64,000 nt of DNA, taken from contig NZ_CP100404.1 in the NCBI RefSeq assembly GCF_024218775.1, positions 1,116,001 to 1,180,000 of the forward strand, in the 5' to 3' direction. The notes under the pieces were generated by a model that saw nothing but the letters and a program-made list of their open reading frames with translations, searched no databases and was not told where the DNA came from. The position numbers and the translations under genes are program-made. Positions 42,501-52,648 of the stretch are shown in pieces. Position 1 is the first letter of the stretch; every line of letters begins with the position of its first letter. The stretch comes from Haloarcula marina (GTDB lineage: Archaea > Halobacteriota > Halobacteria > Halobacteriales > Haloarculaceae).

Positions 42501-43274
42501 CTAACTCACGACCAACTGGCTGTCGACGACGCGGACGCTGGCCCGTTCGAAGACGGCCGCCATCTCGTCGCTCAGCGCCACGTCGGTGATGAACACGTCG
42601 ATGTCGTCGACGGTTGCGAACTCCCTGAAACTCTGTCGGCCCAGTTTGCTACCGTCCGCGACGAGGACGACGCGGTGGCCGCTGTCGACGAGTAGGGACT
42701 TGATACGGGCCTCGTCCTCGTTCGACACCGAGAGGCTCCCGTCTTCCTGTATCGCGTCGGTTTCGAGAAAGACGATGTCGAAGTTCGTCTTGCGGAGGTA
42801 AGACTCGCCGCTCGGACCGACGAGGGCGTCGGACGTCGGCCGGAGCGAATCGCCGACGACCTTCACTTCGCCACACGACTCCCGGAGTTCGAACGCATTC
42901 TCCGGCGAGTTCGTCGCGACGAGCAGTGAGACGCCGTCGGGAATCTCCTTCGCGACTTGCATGGTCGTCTGTCCCGTATCGAAGAAGACGGCGTCGCCGT
43001 CGCCCAACTCTTCGACCGCACGCCCGGCGATGGCGCGCTTCCCGTTGGGGTTTTTGAGGGTGTCACCGTCGCCCGCGTCCGCAGTGCCGTCGTCCGAGGC
43101 CGGGAGGGCGCCACCGTGAAAACGCTCGATGAGGCCATCCTCCGCCAGGGACGCGAGGTCCCGCCGAATCGTCGCCCCCGAGACGCCGAACTCGTCGGTG
43201 AGTTCTTCGACCGTGACCCTGTCGGCACTGTTTACTTTTCGAACAATCTCTTTCCGTCGTTCGTCAGGCAACAT
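42501..43274 (-). CDS. glpR: DeoR/GlpR-family transcription repressor
   Basis: A 257-residue protein, ATG 43274 (MLPDERRKEIVRKVNSADRV). The N-terminal DeoR wHTH reads TVEELTDEFGVSGATIRRDL then LAEDGLIERFHGGALP. The C-terminal sugar-phosphate sensor domain has VFFDTGQTTMQVAKEIPDG and VVLVADGSKLGRQSF. In haloarchaea GlpR represses sugar-catabolic genes. Here it lies 227 bases downstream of a sugar ABC operon on the same strand, so local control of that operon is plausible. The exact paralogue name is uncertain. Confidence 0.85.
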   Translation of the reverse strand: MLPDERRKEIVRKVNSADRVTVEELTDEFGVSGATIRRDLASLAEDGLIERFHGGALPASDDGTADAGDGDTLKNPNGKRAIAGRAVEELGDGDAVFFDTGQTTMQVAKEIPDGVSLLVATNSPENAFELRESCGEVKVVGDSLRPTSDALVGPSGESYLRKTNFDIVFLETDAIQEDGSLSVSNEDEARIKSLLVDSGHRVVLVADGSKLGRQSFREFATVDDIDVFITDVALSDEMAAVFERASVRVVDSQLVVS

Positions 43275-43501
43275 AGTCACGGGTCTTTCATATCGAACGG
43301 ACCGGTATCGTACACTGACGTACGGCCACGAGGTGTATATCTCTGTCTGTTATTTTCATTTTCGACACTTACAGACCCCCGTGTGCGGGGCGACCGGTCC
43401 GGGCGGGTGTCACTGTTCGTGCACCACTCAGAACTGCATTCGTGTGTCAATACTGGATGGTTTATTTTACGTTTCCTGAGGTTAAAAATGCACAACATAG
43501 T

Positions 43502-43675
43502 CTATTCGATCAGGGCGCCGAGGAGCGCCGCGACGACAGTCCCGATACTGGTGACGATTGCACCGCCGTGGACACCGGTCGCGTAGTTGTACACGGCGAT
43601 AGCCGCCAGTATCCCTGCGATGACGAACGCGCCGACAGCGACGTGCGATGGACCACGGGCGGTGTTCGGTCCCAT
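43502..43675 (-). CDS. 57-residue membrane protein at the end of the sugar ABC operon
   Basis: ATG 43675 to TAG 43502-43504: MGPNTARGPSHVAVGAFVIA, then GILAAIAVYNYATGV and a second helix GGAIVTSIGTVVAALLGALIE. Two hydrophobic helices are joined by a short polar turn. The ATP-binding-protein gene stops two bases upstream, so it is cotranscribed. It was easily missed because of its size. A transporter accessory or stability peptide is possible; no family is known to me. Confidence 0.65.
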   Translation of the reverse strand: MGPNTARGPSHVAVGAFVIAGILAAIAVYNYATGVHGGAIVTSIGTVVAALLGALIE

Positions 43676-43677
43676 CG

Positions 43678-44808
<1,131 letters not shown>

Positions 44809-44814
44809 TGTTGA

Positions 44815-45735
44815 TTACTCCTTGACAGCTCCTTGGGTCAGTCCGCTCACGATGTACTGCTGGAAGAACAGCCCGAACAGGATGCCGGGCAGTGCCGCAA
44901 TCATCCCACCCGCCGCGAGGTGCGCCCAGTCGACGAAGTCGTCGGCGACGAACAGCGAGACGGCGATGGGCAGGGTCTGTGCTTGCTCCGACGACGTGAG
45001 AACGAGCGCGAAGACGAACTCGTTCCACGAGAAGATGAACGCGAGAATCGCCGTGGCGGCGATGCCCGGTTTCGCCATCGGGAGGATTATCTTGACGAAG
45101 CCCTCCCAGCGCGAACAGCCGTCGATGCGGGCCTGTTCGTCGAGCGACTCGGGGACGCCGTCGAAGTAGTTCTTCATTATCCAGACGGCGAACGGGAGGT
45201 TGAAGAACGTGTACGTGAGGATGAGCGCGATTCTCGTGTCGTACAGGCTCCCGGTCAACCAGCCGATGAGCGGCGGGTTCGACATGATGCTGAAGAACGG
45301 CACGATGAGCGCGATCGGGGGAATCATCCGCGCGCCGACGATAGAGAGCAACAGCGCCTTGTTGCCGATGAAGTCGTATCGGGAGAACGAGTATCCCGTG
45401 ACCGTCCCGAGCGTGACACAGATGATGGTGGTGGTGCTCGCGACGATGAGGCTGTTGAGCGTGTACAGTTCGAACGGTCTGTTCTGGAAGATTTCGACGT
45501 AGTTACTGACCGTCGGCTGGGTCGGGAAGAACGAAATCGGGATGTCCAGCACCGCCGAGGTCGGTTTGATACTCGTGATGAAGATGAAGTAGATGGGGAA
45601 CCAGATGACGAAGACGTACAGGCCCAACAGGCCGTAGGCGACGAGGCGTTCACGGACGACGTGGGACCACTCGTTCTCGGTGTCCAGTCCCAGTGCCGCA
45701 ATCAGTTGACCGAGGGTGGATTGTTTCGTGCTCAT
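44815..45735 (-). CDS. Sugar ABC transporter permease (MalG type)
   Basis: A 306-residue protein with about six helices (YGLLGLYVFVIWFPIYFIFI, LLSIVGARMIPPIALIVPFF). The EAA loop that docks on the ATPase is visible as IMKNYFDGVPESLDEQARID then GCSRWEGFVKIILPMAKPG. This placement is that of the MalG/LacG second permease of CUT1 importers. The gene lies 2 bases from the first permease and 6 bases from the ATPase gene. Confidence 0.93.
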   Translation of the reverse strand: MSTKQSTLGQLIAALGLDTENEWSHVVRERLVAYGLLGLYVFVIWFPIYFIFITSIKPTSAVLDIPISFFPTQPTVSNYVEIFQNRPFELYTLNSLIVASTTTIICVTLGTVTGYSFSRYDFIGNKALLLSIVGARMIPPIALIVPFFSIMSNPPLIGWLTGSLYDTRIALILTYTFFNLPFAVWIMKNYFDGVPESLDEQARIDGCSRWEGFVKIILPMAKPGIAATAILAFIFSWNEFVFALVLTSSEQAQTLPIAVSLFVADDFVDWAHLAAGGMIAALPGILFGLFFQQYIVSGLTQGAVKE

Positions 45736-45737
45736 TG

Positions 45738-46664
45738 TTAGTAGGGTGACTCACCGAAGACTCTGTACAGCACTGCCACGATGAGGAACGTGACCGCGAG
45801 CAGGACGACGCCGAGTGCTGCACCCTCTCCGGGGCGGTTGAATACCTGTGCGGTGCGGTAGAGCCAAGAGGCCCAGACTTCCGTCGACTTCCCCGGGCCC
45901 CCTTGGGTCATGACCCAGACGAGGTCGAGCGCGCGGATGTCGAAGATGATTCGGATGGTCAGCGCGACCAGGATGGACGGCTTCAGGAACGGGTAGGTGA
46001 CGTTCACGAATCGGGATACCCGTCCCGCGCCGTCGACTTCGGCGGCGTCGTACAACTGCTCGGGGACGTTCTGCAAGCCAGCGAGCAGGATGATGATGAT
46101 GAACGGCGTGAACACCCAGATGTCGGCGATGACCAGCGCCATCATCGACAGCGTCCCGTCCGAAAAGAACGCGATTTTGTCGGACAGGAGTCCCGACTGG
46201 GTCAGCAGGCCGTTGATGGCGCCGTACTCCGACTGGAACATCCAGCGCCACATCAGGCCGCTCATCACGTACGGGAGAATCCACGGGACGATGACGGCGG
46301 TCCTGAACCAGCCGCGTCCCTTGAGGTCCTTATTCAAAAGGAGCGCGATACCGAGGCCCAGCGCGAACGAGATGCTCACGCTCAGGCCGACGTACACTAT
46401 CGTGTGCCACGTTATCGAGACGAAATCAGGTGCCAGTCCGAGGACGCCTCCGCCGCCATCGGCGAAGATGAGTCGCTCGAAGTTCCGCAGGCCGACGAAC
46501 TCCTTCTGACTCGTTATCGGGTTCGTCCAAAAGACGCTGCTCCAGAGCAACTTCAGGGTCGGGTAGACGATGATACCGGCTATCCAGAGCATCGTCGGCC
46601 CGACCGTCAGGGGCACGAACAGGCGGTCGAGTTTTCGTCGCAGTGATTGTTTTTCTGTCGACAT
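45738..46664 (-). CDS. Sugar ABC transporter permease (MalF type)
   Basis: A 308-residue protein with six or so helices (LFVPLTVGPTMLWIAGIIVY, LSVSISFALGLGIALLLN). Its EAA loop is LQNVPEQLYDAAEVDGAGRV then SRFVNVTYPFLKPSILVAL. It is the MalF/LacF-type partner of the next permease. It lies 44 bases after the substrate-binding-protein gene in the same operon. Confidence 0.93.
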   Translation of the reverse strand: MSTEKQSLRRKLDRLFVPLTVGPTMLWIAGIIVYPTLKLLWSSVFWTNPITSQKEFVGLRNFERLIFADGGGGVLGLAPDFVSITWHTIVYVGLSVSISFALGLGIALLLNKDLKGRGWFRTAVIVPWILPYVMSGLMWRWMFQSEYGAINGLLTQSGLLSDKIAFFSDGTLSMMALVIADIWVFTPFIIIILLAGLQNVPEQLYDAAEVDGAGRVSRFVNVTYPFLKPSILVALTIRIIFDIRALDLVWVMTQGGPGKSTEVWASWLYRTAQVFNRPGEGAALGVVLLAVTFLIVAVLYRVFGESPY

Positions 46665-46708
46665 GTTGTAGTTCGCAGTGCTGTTAGCTGGCGATTCTTA
46701 GGGTCGTC

Positions 46709-48031
46709 TCAGAGCAGGCCGATGTCCTGATACAGTCGTTCGATGTTGCTCTGTGCCGTTTCGAGTGCTGCCTGCGGGTCCTTATCGCCCAGCAGTGCCG
46801 GAGTAATCTGCTCGCCGAGGTAGTCGTCGACCTGCGGTTGGGCGAGGTACGTCTCGCTCCGTGCGTTTTCGAGGTTGAACTTCATGTCTTCGAGGAGCCA
46901 CGACGGGTACTGGCTCTGAATCTCCTCGGCGTCGTACACCGAGGGGATGACGGCCGGGTTCCCCTCTATCTTCATGTTGGTCTTCGAGGACTCGGGGGTC
47001 GTCATGAACTGGGCGAACTTCTTTGCGGCCCGCTTCTTCTCGGAGAACGCGGAGACGCTGATGCCGTTCGTGTCTTGGAACGTCGCCCGGGAGTCCGGCC
47101 CCTTCGGTGGTTTCGCACTGGCGAGACGTTCGCTGCCCCAGTTGTCGGCGTCGAGCGCACGAGCGCCGAGCGGCGTCCACGACTCGACGGACGCGAGTTG
47201 GCCCGCGATGAACGTGTCGCCAGCACCGCCCTCACCCATGCTGGAGATGCCGTCGGGAATCAGGTCCTGCTCGCGCAGGTCCGTGAAGAAGTTCATCACG
47301 TCCATGCCCTCTTCGACGAACACGGGCCGGTTGCTGTCGTCGAACAGTTGTCCGCCCGCCTGATAGAGGAACTGCTTGAACGTGAAGACGCTCTTGTTCG
47401 ACCAGGTGAACGCGAACGGGGTCGTGTTCTCCGTTTTGAGTTGTTGGCCCTTCGAGATGACTTCGTCCCACGTCTGCGGGGCTTCACTGACGCCCTGTTC
47501 ATCGAAGTGGGTCTGGTCGTAGAGGTAGGTCCCCCACTTGCCGAACTCGGGGGCCATGTACGTCTTCCCGTCGAGCGTGACGAGGTCCTGGAGGTTCGTC
47601 GGGAAGTTCGACATGTGGCTGTCGCTCAGTTCGAGCGGTTCGAGCCAGTCGGAGGCGACGAAGTCGGCGAGCCACCAGGTCGGGCCGTTGAACGCGTCGA
47701 CGGTCGCGTCCTCGTTCCGCCAGATGGTGGTGAGGCTCGTCTTGAGGTTGTTCCACGGCACTTCGTTCACCTCGACGGAGATGCCCGTTTCCTCCTCGAA
47801 GCGCTCGATGTTGGCCTCCGTTCCGGGGTCGTACTTGAGACTGCCAGCGTTGTAGAACACGATGCTGTCGGCCATCGACTCCGTCCCGGTCCCGGTCGTC
47901 TCACCGGACCCGTCCGTCCCGTCCTGCCCACTGGAATCGGAGTTGCCGCCGCATCCTGCGAGTGCAACAGTACCGAGTGCGCCTGCTCCTTTGATGAACC
48001 GCCGTCGGGTTTGCTGTGGTTTTCCCTGCAT
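46709..48031 (-). CDS. Sugar ABC transporter substrate-binding lipoprotein
   Basis: A 440-residue protein; ATG 48031 (MQGKPQQTRRRFIKGAGALG) is chosen over an upstream in-frame start because of the Tat signal and TATA spacing. The lipobox is VALAGCGGN. The mature CUT1-type binding protein includes ANIERFEEETGISVEVNEVP, PTWWLADFVASDWLEPLELS and SVFTFKQFLYQAGGQLFDDS. It captures a sugar outside the cell and delivers it to the permeases. The sugar cannot be told from sequence. Confidence 0.93.
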   Translation of the reverse strand: MQGKPQQTRRRFIKGAGALGTVALAGCGGNSDSSGQDGTDGSGETTGTGTESMADSIVFYNAGSLKYDPGTEANIERFEEETGISVEVNEVPWNNLKTSLTTIWRNEDATVDAFNGPTWWLADFVASDWLEPLELSDSHMSNFPTNLQDLVTLDGKTYMAPEFGKWGTYLYDQTHFDEQGVSEAPQTWDEVISKGQQLKTENTTPFAFTWSNKSVFTFKQFLYQAGGQLFDDSNRPVFVEEGMDVMNFFTDLREQDLIPDGISSMGEGGAGDTFIAGQLASVESWTPLGARALDADNWGSERLASAKPPKGPDSRATFQDTNGISVSAFSEKKRAAKKFAQFMTTPESSKTNMKIEGNPAVIPSVYDAEEIQSQYPSWLLEDMKFNLENARSETYLAQPQVDDYLGEQITPALLGDKDPQAALETAQSNIERLYQDIGLL

Positions 48032-48055
48032 ACAAACGCACACAATTTGGGCATG

Positions 48056-48066
48056 GTTAATAAAAT
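48056..48066 (-). promoter_or_regulatory. TATA region of the sugar ABC operon
   Basis: On the minus strand a TATTTTATTAA-like block lies about 26-35 bases before the ATG at 48031, right for leaderless transcription. The interval 48032-48394 (363 bases) is a divergent promoter region for this operon and the epimerase gene; I see no gene in it. Confidence 0.55.
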
Positions 48067-48394
48067 ATGTGGATTATTGTTCGGACACGCTCATGATGAA
48101 TTACCTCGTAACATACTCGTTCTCCCAACCAAAACGCGGCCAATACTGTCCAAAACGCACTGTATGGGCATTTTCGATGGTCCGGGGAGTATCGCCTCTC
48201 CCTCTGAACGGGATGAACAAATTCGCTCATATCGCTCGTCGGATGTACGAAATGCGTGCACGATTTGCCGAGAACGAGGGAACGGGACTCCGGGAACGGT
48301 CCGCCTGCGACGCGCGTCGGCGGCCGTCACGGTCACCCGCCGCCGAGACAGGGGCCACCCAATTCGTTTTGACGCCGCCGCTCCTTACGTCGCT

Positions 48395-49381
48395 ATGGAC
48401 CGCGTTCTCATCATCGGCGGCACGCGATTCATCGGCCGCCACACCGTCTCGGAGTTCCGCGAGGCCGACTACGACGTGACCATCTTCAATCGCGGGAGTC
48501 ACGCCAACCCCTTCGCCGACGACCCGGACGTGACGCGCGTCGAGGGGAACCGCCGGGACCGCGACGACCTCGTGGCGGCCTACGACGCCGTCGACCCGGA
48601 CGTGGTCGTCGACTGCGTGGCGTACTTCCCCGAGGACGTTCGGGTCGCGACGGACGTGTTCGCCGAGGTGGACGCCTACGTCTACGTCTCCAGCGGTGCG
48701 GCCTACGGCGAAGAACGGGTCCCGAAGCGGGAAGACGAGACGCCGCTGGCCGACTGTTCGGACGAGCAGGCCACCACCGACAGCGCCGCGACGTACGGCC
48801 CGCGGAAAGCAGAGGGCGACCGGGAGGTGTTCGACGCCGCCGAGGAGGGGGTCCGGGCGATGAGCGTTCGTCCGACCGTCGTCTACGGCCCGCACGACTA
48901 CACCGAGCGGTTCGCCTACTGGGTCGACCGCGTCGATGTGGAAGACCGCATCCTCGTCCCCGGCGACGGCCTGAGTCTGTGGCAGATGGCGTACGTCGAG
49001 GACGTAGCGAGCGCGCTCCGCGTCGTCGCCGAGGAGGGTATCGCTGGCGAGGCGTACAACGTCGGTGACGAACACGCGCCGATGCTCGGCGGGTGGATAG
49101 ACCTCCTGACCGAGACGTGCGAGACGAGCGTCGAGACGGTGGGCGTGTCGGCGCGCGAACTCGCTCGGGACGGACTGGAGCCACAGGACTTCCCGATGTA
49201 CCGCGGGTCGCCACACCTGCTGACGACCGAGAAACTCAGTTCGCTCGGGTGGTCGTCGACGCCACAGCGGGTCGGCCTCCAGCGAACCGTCGCGGAACAT
49301 CGCGAAAACGGGCGGACCGGGCGCGAGTACGGCCCGGACAGAGAAGTCGAGGAAGCGGTCATCGGCCGACTGACCGAGTGA
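48395..49381 (+). CDS. NAD-dependent epimerase/dehydratase (extended SDR)
   Basis: A 328-residue protein. The Rossmann glycine motif is at the N-terminus (MDRVLIIGGTRFIGRHTVSE). A Ser and shifted active-site region follow (DAYVYVSSGAAYGEERV), with TYGPRKAEGDREVFDAAEEG in place of the classic Y-x3-K. YGPHDYTERFAYWVDRVDVE and QMAYVEDVASALRVV match the CSP41/atypical SDR subgroup. Substrate unknown: a nucleotide sugar or an RNA-binding role are both known for relatives. Confidence 0.85.
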   Translation: MDRVLIIGGTRFIGRHTVSEFREADYDVTIFNRGSHANPFADDPDVTRVEGNRRDRDDLVAAYDAVDPDVVVDCVAYFPEDVRVATDVFAEVDAYVYVSSGAAYGEERVPKREDETPLADCSDEQATTDSAATYGPRKAEGDREVFDAAEEGVRAMSVRPTVVYGPHDYTERFAYWVDRVDVEDRILVPGDGLSLWQMAYVEDVASALRVVAEEGIAGEAYNVGDEHAPMLGGWIDLLTETCETSVETVGVSARELARDGLEPQDFPMYRGSPHLLTTEKLSSLGWSSTPQRVGLQRTVAEHRENGRTGREYGPDREVEEAVIGRLTE

Positions 49382-49429
49382 CGGGGTTTCTCGCCCCGTC
49401 GGAGATGCGGCGGACGAGTGCCCCGCCGC

Positions 49430-50494
49430 TCAGATACCGAGGGCCGGAACCCACGCGGACCCCGGGAACACGCCGAGGATGTACAGCAACGCGATGGTGA
49501 GCGTCGCGAGCGTGATGGCGGCCGCTGGCGGGTCCCAGTGGGTGTCGGCGTGGGCGTAGAAGATTCGCTGCCACACCTCGCCCAGTAGCGCGCCGTAGAC
49601 GCCGAAGACGGCGGCCACGACGATGACGAGCACACCGCCCGCGCTCGGGTCGCTGGCGACGACGGCCGCGCCCGCCGTCGACGCCGGGAGCGACATGTGG
49701 TGGGTGACCGGAATCTTCTCGACGCCGAGGTTGAGGAAGGTGAGCGACGCGGCGGAGATACCGAAGCCGAGGAAGTAACTCCCCGTTTGGAGCCAGATGT
49801 AGCCGCCGAGGACGCCCGCGATGAATCCGATGAGCGCGACACCCGACCACTTGTACTGGTGGGGGAGCCACGGTTCGACGGCCAATCGGTCCTTCCCGGT
49901 CTTGTCCTCGTCGCCCGGGACGGACCCCTCGGCGCGTTTCTCGCCGCGTTCGAACGGAGTCATGTCGAAGATACCGTCGCCGGCGACGACGCCGATGATG
50001 GAGTACCCCAGCACGACCCGGTGTAAGAGGGCACCGAGGGTGACGCTGACCGCGATGGGGTCCCACGGGAGTGATAACGCGACCGAGAACTGGGTGATGA
50101 GCATGCCCACGATACCGAACAGGCCGCCGACGACGAGGTGGCTCGGTTTCGTCCCCAGCGCGTAGGTAATCGCCTTCGCGTTGTGGTAGTCGAAGTTCGC
50201 GCCCATCTCGTTCTCGCGGGCGGCGTAGGCCGCGGCGGCCGCGCCACCGGCGAAGGAGATGTGGGGACCGAACACCGGACCGAACGCCACGAGGCCGGTG
50301 ATGTTCCCGGCCAGGTCCGCCTGCGCGAATGCGGCGGCCTCCCCGGCGATGACCATGAATCCGGTGAAACAGAACGCCGGGAGCGCGCCGAGTGCGGCCC
50401 CGAACGCGCCGCCCGCGAACGCCGCGATGAAGAGGATGAGGAGCGTCGAATACTCGATACCCAAGACGGGTACTTGCAGTACCGCTCCGATCAT
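49430..50494 (-). CDS. Conserved polytopic membrane protein
   Basis: A 354-residue protein with about nine hydrophobic helices (LLILFIAAFAGGAFGAALGA, LVVGGLFGIVGMLITQFSVA, VLVIVVAAVFGVYGALLGEV). A charged cytoplasmic loop (FERGEKRAEGSVPGDEDKTG) splits the two halves. Glycine-rich helices suggest a transporter or channel, but I cannot name the family. It is divergent from egsA. Confidence 0.75.
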   Translation of the reverse strand: MIGAVLQVPVLGIEYSTLLILFIAAFAGGAFGAALGALPAFCFTGFMVIAGEAAAFAQADLAGNITGLVAFGPVFGPHISFAGGAAAAAYAARENEMGANFDYHNAKAITYALGTKPSHLVVGGLFGIVGMLITQFSVALSLPWDPIAVSVTLGALLHRVVLGYSIIGVVAGDGIFDMTPFERGEKRAEGSVPGDEDKTGKDRLAVEPWLPHQYKWSGVALIGFIAGVLGGYIWLQTGSYFLGFGISAASLTFLNLGVEKIPVTHHMSLPASTAGAAVVASDPSAGGVLVIVVAAVFGVYGALLGEVWQRIFYAHADTHWDPPAAAITLATLTIALLYILGVFPGSAWVPALGI

Positions 50495-50948
50495 CGTCCC
50501 CTCCCTGCGCGTCTCGGTGGAGACGGCGCGCTCCGCGATAGGTCGACGGGTGTCAGTGGTCCCGATAACGATGCTCCTGTCCTCGATTCGACGTGTGTCT
50601 CTGCCATGGAGTCCTCCGTCTCGGCGGTGCTGGGTGTCCAGCCGCCCGCCTCGACCAATAGTGTACTATTAATTGACACATAGTTTGGCAGTGATTACCA
50701 CGCCGATAGCGCGCTTACCGTCGGAAACGCACAGCGACACCCACGCTCGCCGTCCGGGTGTGCAACTACCACAGCGGCGCGACGTAATCCGAGATTACCG
50801 ACGAGAGCGAGCGACGACTACGCACACCCCTGGTGGAGGGGCCGCCGTTCCGCGCGCCTCGTTCGAAGCGGACCGGTCGCACTCGGACAGCGACCCGTTC
50901 GACGGTCGAGCACGAACAATTTTCCCATCAGGGGGACGAGATGGGGGT
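50495..50948. other. 454-base divergent intergenic region
   Basis: It holds the promoters of the membrane-protein gene and egsA. An AT-rich block (GTACTATTAATTGACACATAG) lies near 50665-50685, and ACAATTTTCCCATC lies about 20-30 bases before the egsA start. A 62-residue minus-strand frame (50491-50679) overlaps the membrane-protein start but lacks host codon bias, so it is not called. I see no other gene. Confidence 0.5.
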
Positions 50949-52007
50949 ATGTTCGACAAATCGACGTGGATTCGCCTGCCGCGGAACGTCGTGGTGGGGC
51001 ACGGCGTCCTCGACCAGACGTTGCAGGCCGTCGAGGAACTCCATCTCGCGGGCCGACCACTGGTAGTCTCCAGTCCGACGCCGCACGCCGTCGCCGGTGA
51101 GCGCGTCGTCACGCAGTTCGCCGAGGCGGGCTACGACCCCGCGGAAATCGTCATCGAGGAGGCGAGTTTCGACGCCGTCCAGCGGGTCATCTCCCACGCC
51201 GAAGACGTGGACGCGGGGTTCATGCTCGGCGTCGGCGGCGGGAAGGCCATCGACATCACGAAGATGGCGGCCGACGACATCGGTATCGGCTTCGTCTCGG
51301 TGCCGACGGCCGCGAGTCACGACGGCATCGTCTCCGGGCGCGGTTCGGTCCCCGAGGGCGACACCCGTCACAGCGTCGCCGCGGAACCGCCGCTCGCCGT
51401 CGTCGCCGATACGGAAGTGCTCGCCGAGGCCCCGTGGCGACTGACGACGGCGGGGTGTGCGGACATCATCTCAAACTACACGGCGGTCCAGGACTGGGAA
51501 CTGGCCCACCGACTGAAGAACGTCCCCTATTCGGAGTACGCGGGCGCGCTCTCGCAGATGACCGCCGAGATGCTCGTCGAGAGCGCGGACTCCATCAAGC
51601 GCAACCTCGAAGAGTCGTCGTGGATCGTGGTGAAGGCGCTCGTCTCCTCGGGCGTCGCCATGTCCATCGCCGACTCCTCACGCCCGGCCAGCGGCGCGGA
51701 ACACCTCTTTTCCCACCAACTCGACCGTATCGCCCCCGACCCGGCGCTCCACGGCCATCAGGTCGGCGTCGGTGCGATAATGACCGAGTACCTCCACAGC
51801 GGCCCGAACGGGCGCTGGCGTGACGTTCGCGACGCCCTCGCAGCCATCGGTGCGCCGACGACGGCGGCCGCCCTCGGTATCGACGAGACGACGGTCATCG
51901 AGGCGCTGACGACGGCGCACGAGATTCGCGACCGCTATACGATTCTGGGCGACGGAATGAGCGAAGAAGCCGCCGTCGAGGCCGCGACGGTCACGGGCGT
52001 CGTCTAG
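50949..52007 (+). CDS. egsA: sn-Glycerol-1-phosphate dehydrogenase
   Basis: A 352-residue protein, ATG 50949 (MFDKSTWIRLPRNVVVGHGV). It has the nucleotide-binding GFMLGVGGGKAIDITKMAAD, the substrate and metal region SVPTAASHDGIVSGRGSV, and later metal-ligand His in ASGAEHLFSHQLDRIA and HGHQVGVGAIMTEY. It reduces dihydroxyacetone phosphate to sn-glycerol-1-phosphate, the backbone of archaeal lipids. Family length and start agree. Confidence 0.96.
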   Translation: MFDKSTWIRLPRNVVVGHGVLDQTLQAVEELHLAGRPLVVSSPTPHAVAGERVVTQFAEAGYDPAEIVIEEASFDAVQRVISHAEDVDAGFMLGVGGGKAIDITKMAADDIGIGFVSVPTAASHDGIVSGRGSVPEGDTRHSVAAEPPLAVVADTEVLAEAPWRLTTAGCADIISNYTAVQDWELAHRLKNVPYSEYAGALSQMTAEMLVESADSIKRNLEESSWIVVKALVSSGVAMSIADSSRPASGAEHLFSHQLDRIAPDPALHGHQVGVGAIMTEYLHSGPNGRWRDVRDALAAIGAPTTAAALGIDETTVIEALTTAHEIRDRYTILGDGMSEEAAVEAATVTGVV

Positions 52008-52498
52008 ACGAGTTCGCTGACGGCGTCGCGGTCGGCGTCCCACCGGACCGCTTCGGTCGCCTCGGTGGTCGTCGTCTCCGAGTCTGCCAGTTCCGCTGTA
52101 AACACCACGCTGAGTCGGTACACCGCCGCGTCATCCTCGTCGTCCCCGTTTCGAACGCCCGAGATGCTCGCTCTGACGGCCTCGGCGACCGAACAGTCGA
52201 GACCCGTTCGGTCCTTGACGATGCGCCTCGCGGCCGCTTCGAGCGACTCGCCGGGGCGGGTCTGCCCCCGCGGGATAATCCACTCCTCGTCGTCCTCGCT
52301 GAGGAGGACCGCGCCGTCGTCGTCGCGGACGATGGCGTGGACATCCAGTTGCCCGTCGCGCGAGTGTTCGACGGCGCGCCGGTAACTCTCTCCGTCCACT
52401 TCGAACGTGGTCTGGGTGACCGCTGGGGACCCGAACTCCTCCTCGAGGCGTGTCAGCCGCTCTTCGACTCGGGCCCGCGAGCGGTCGGAGACATCCAT
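52004..52498 (-). CDS. Nudix-fold protein with degenerate Nudix box
   Basis: A 164-residue protein. The fold reads SRDGQLDVHAIVRDDDGAVL then DEEWIIPRGQTRPGESLEAA. The Nudix box starts normally (G-x5-E) but continues as AAARRIVKDRTGLDC, so the usual R-E-U-x-E-E-x-G-U Glu residues are mostly replaced (R-R-I-V-K-D-R-T-G-L). Metal-dependent hydrolysis may be lost or altered. It overlaps egsA by 4 bases at the 3' ends. Confidence 0.8.
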   Translation of the reverse strand: MDVSDRSRARVEERLTRLEEEFGSPAVTQTTFEVDGESYRRAVEHSRDGQLDVHAIVRDDDGAVLLSEDDEEWIIPRGQTRPGESLEAAARRIVKDRTGLDCSVAEAVRASISGVRNGDDEDDAAVYRLSVVFTAELADSETTTTEATEAVRWDADRDAVSELV

Positions 52499-52648
52499 GG
52501 AGCGTCAGTGGTCCCGGACGCGTATAAAGACGGTCAATCGTTCTCACCGATTGAATTTGGAGAAACCGCCATACTGCGGCCGAATCGGAAATCCGACAGC
52601 GCCGCAGTCGCGCGGTTCTCGAACGCCGGATTTTCGTGCTTTTATATA

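Noticed and set aside
50491-50679. 62-residue minus-strand frame with ATGA overlap to the membrane-protein gene
   Set aside because: GTG start, atypical A-ending codons and low-complexity C-terminus; could be real but support is too thin.
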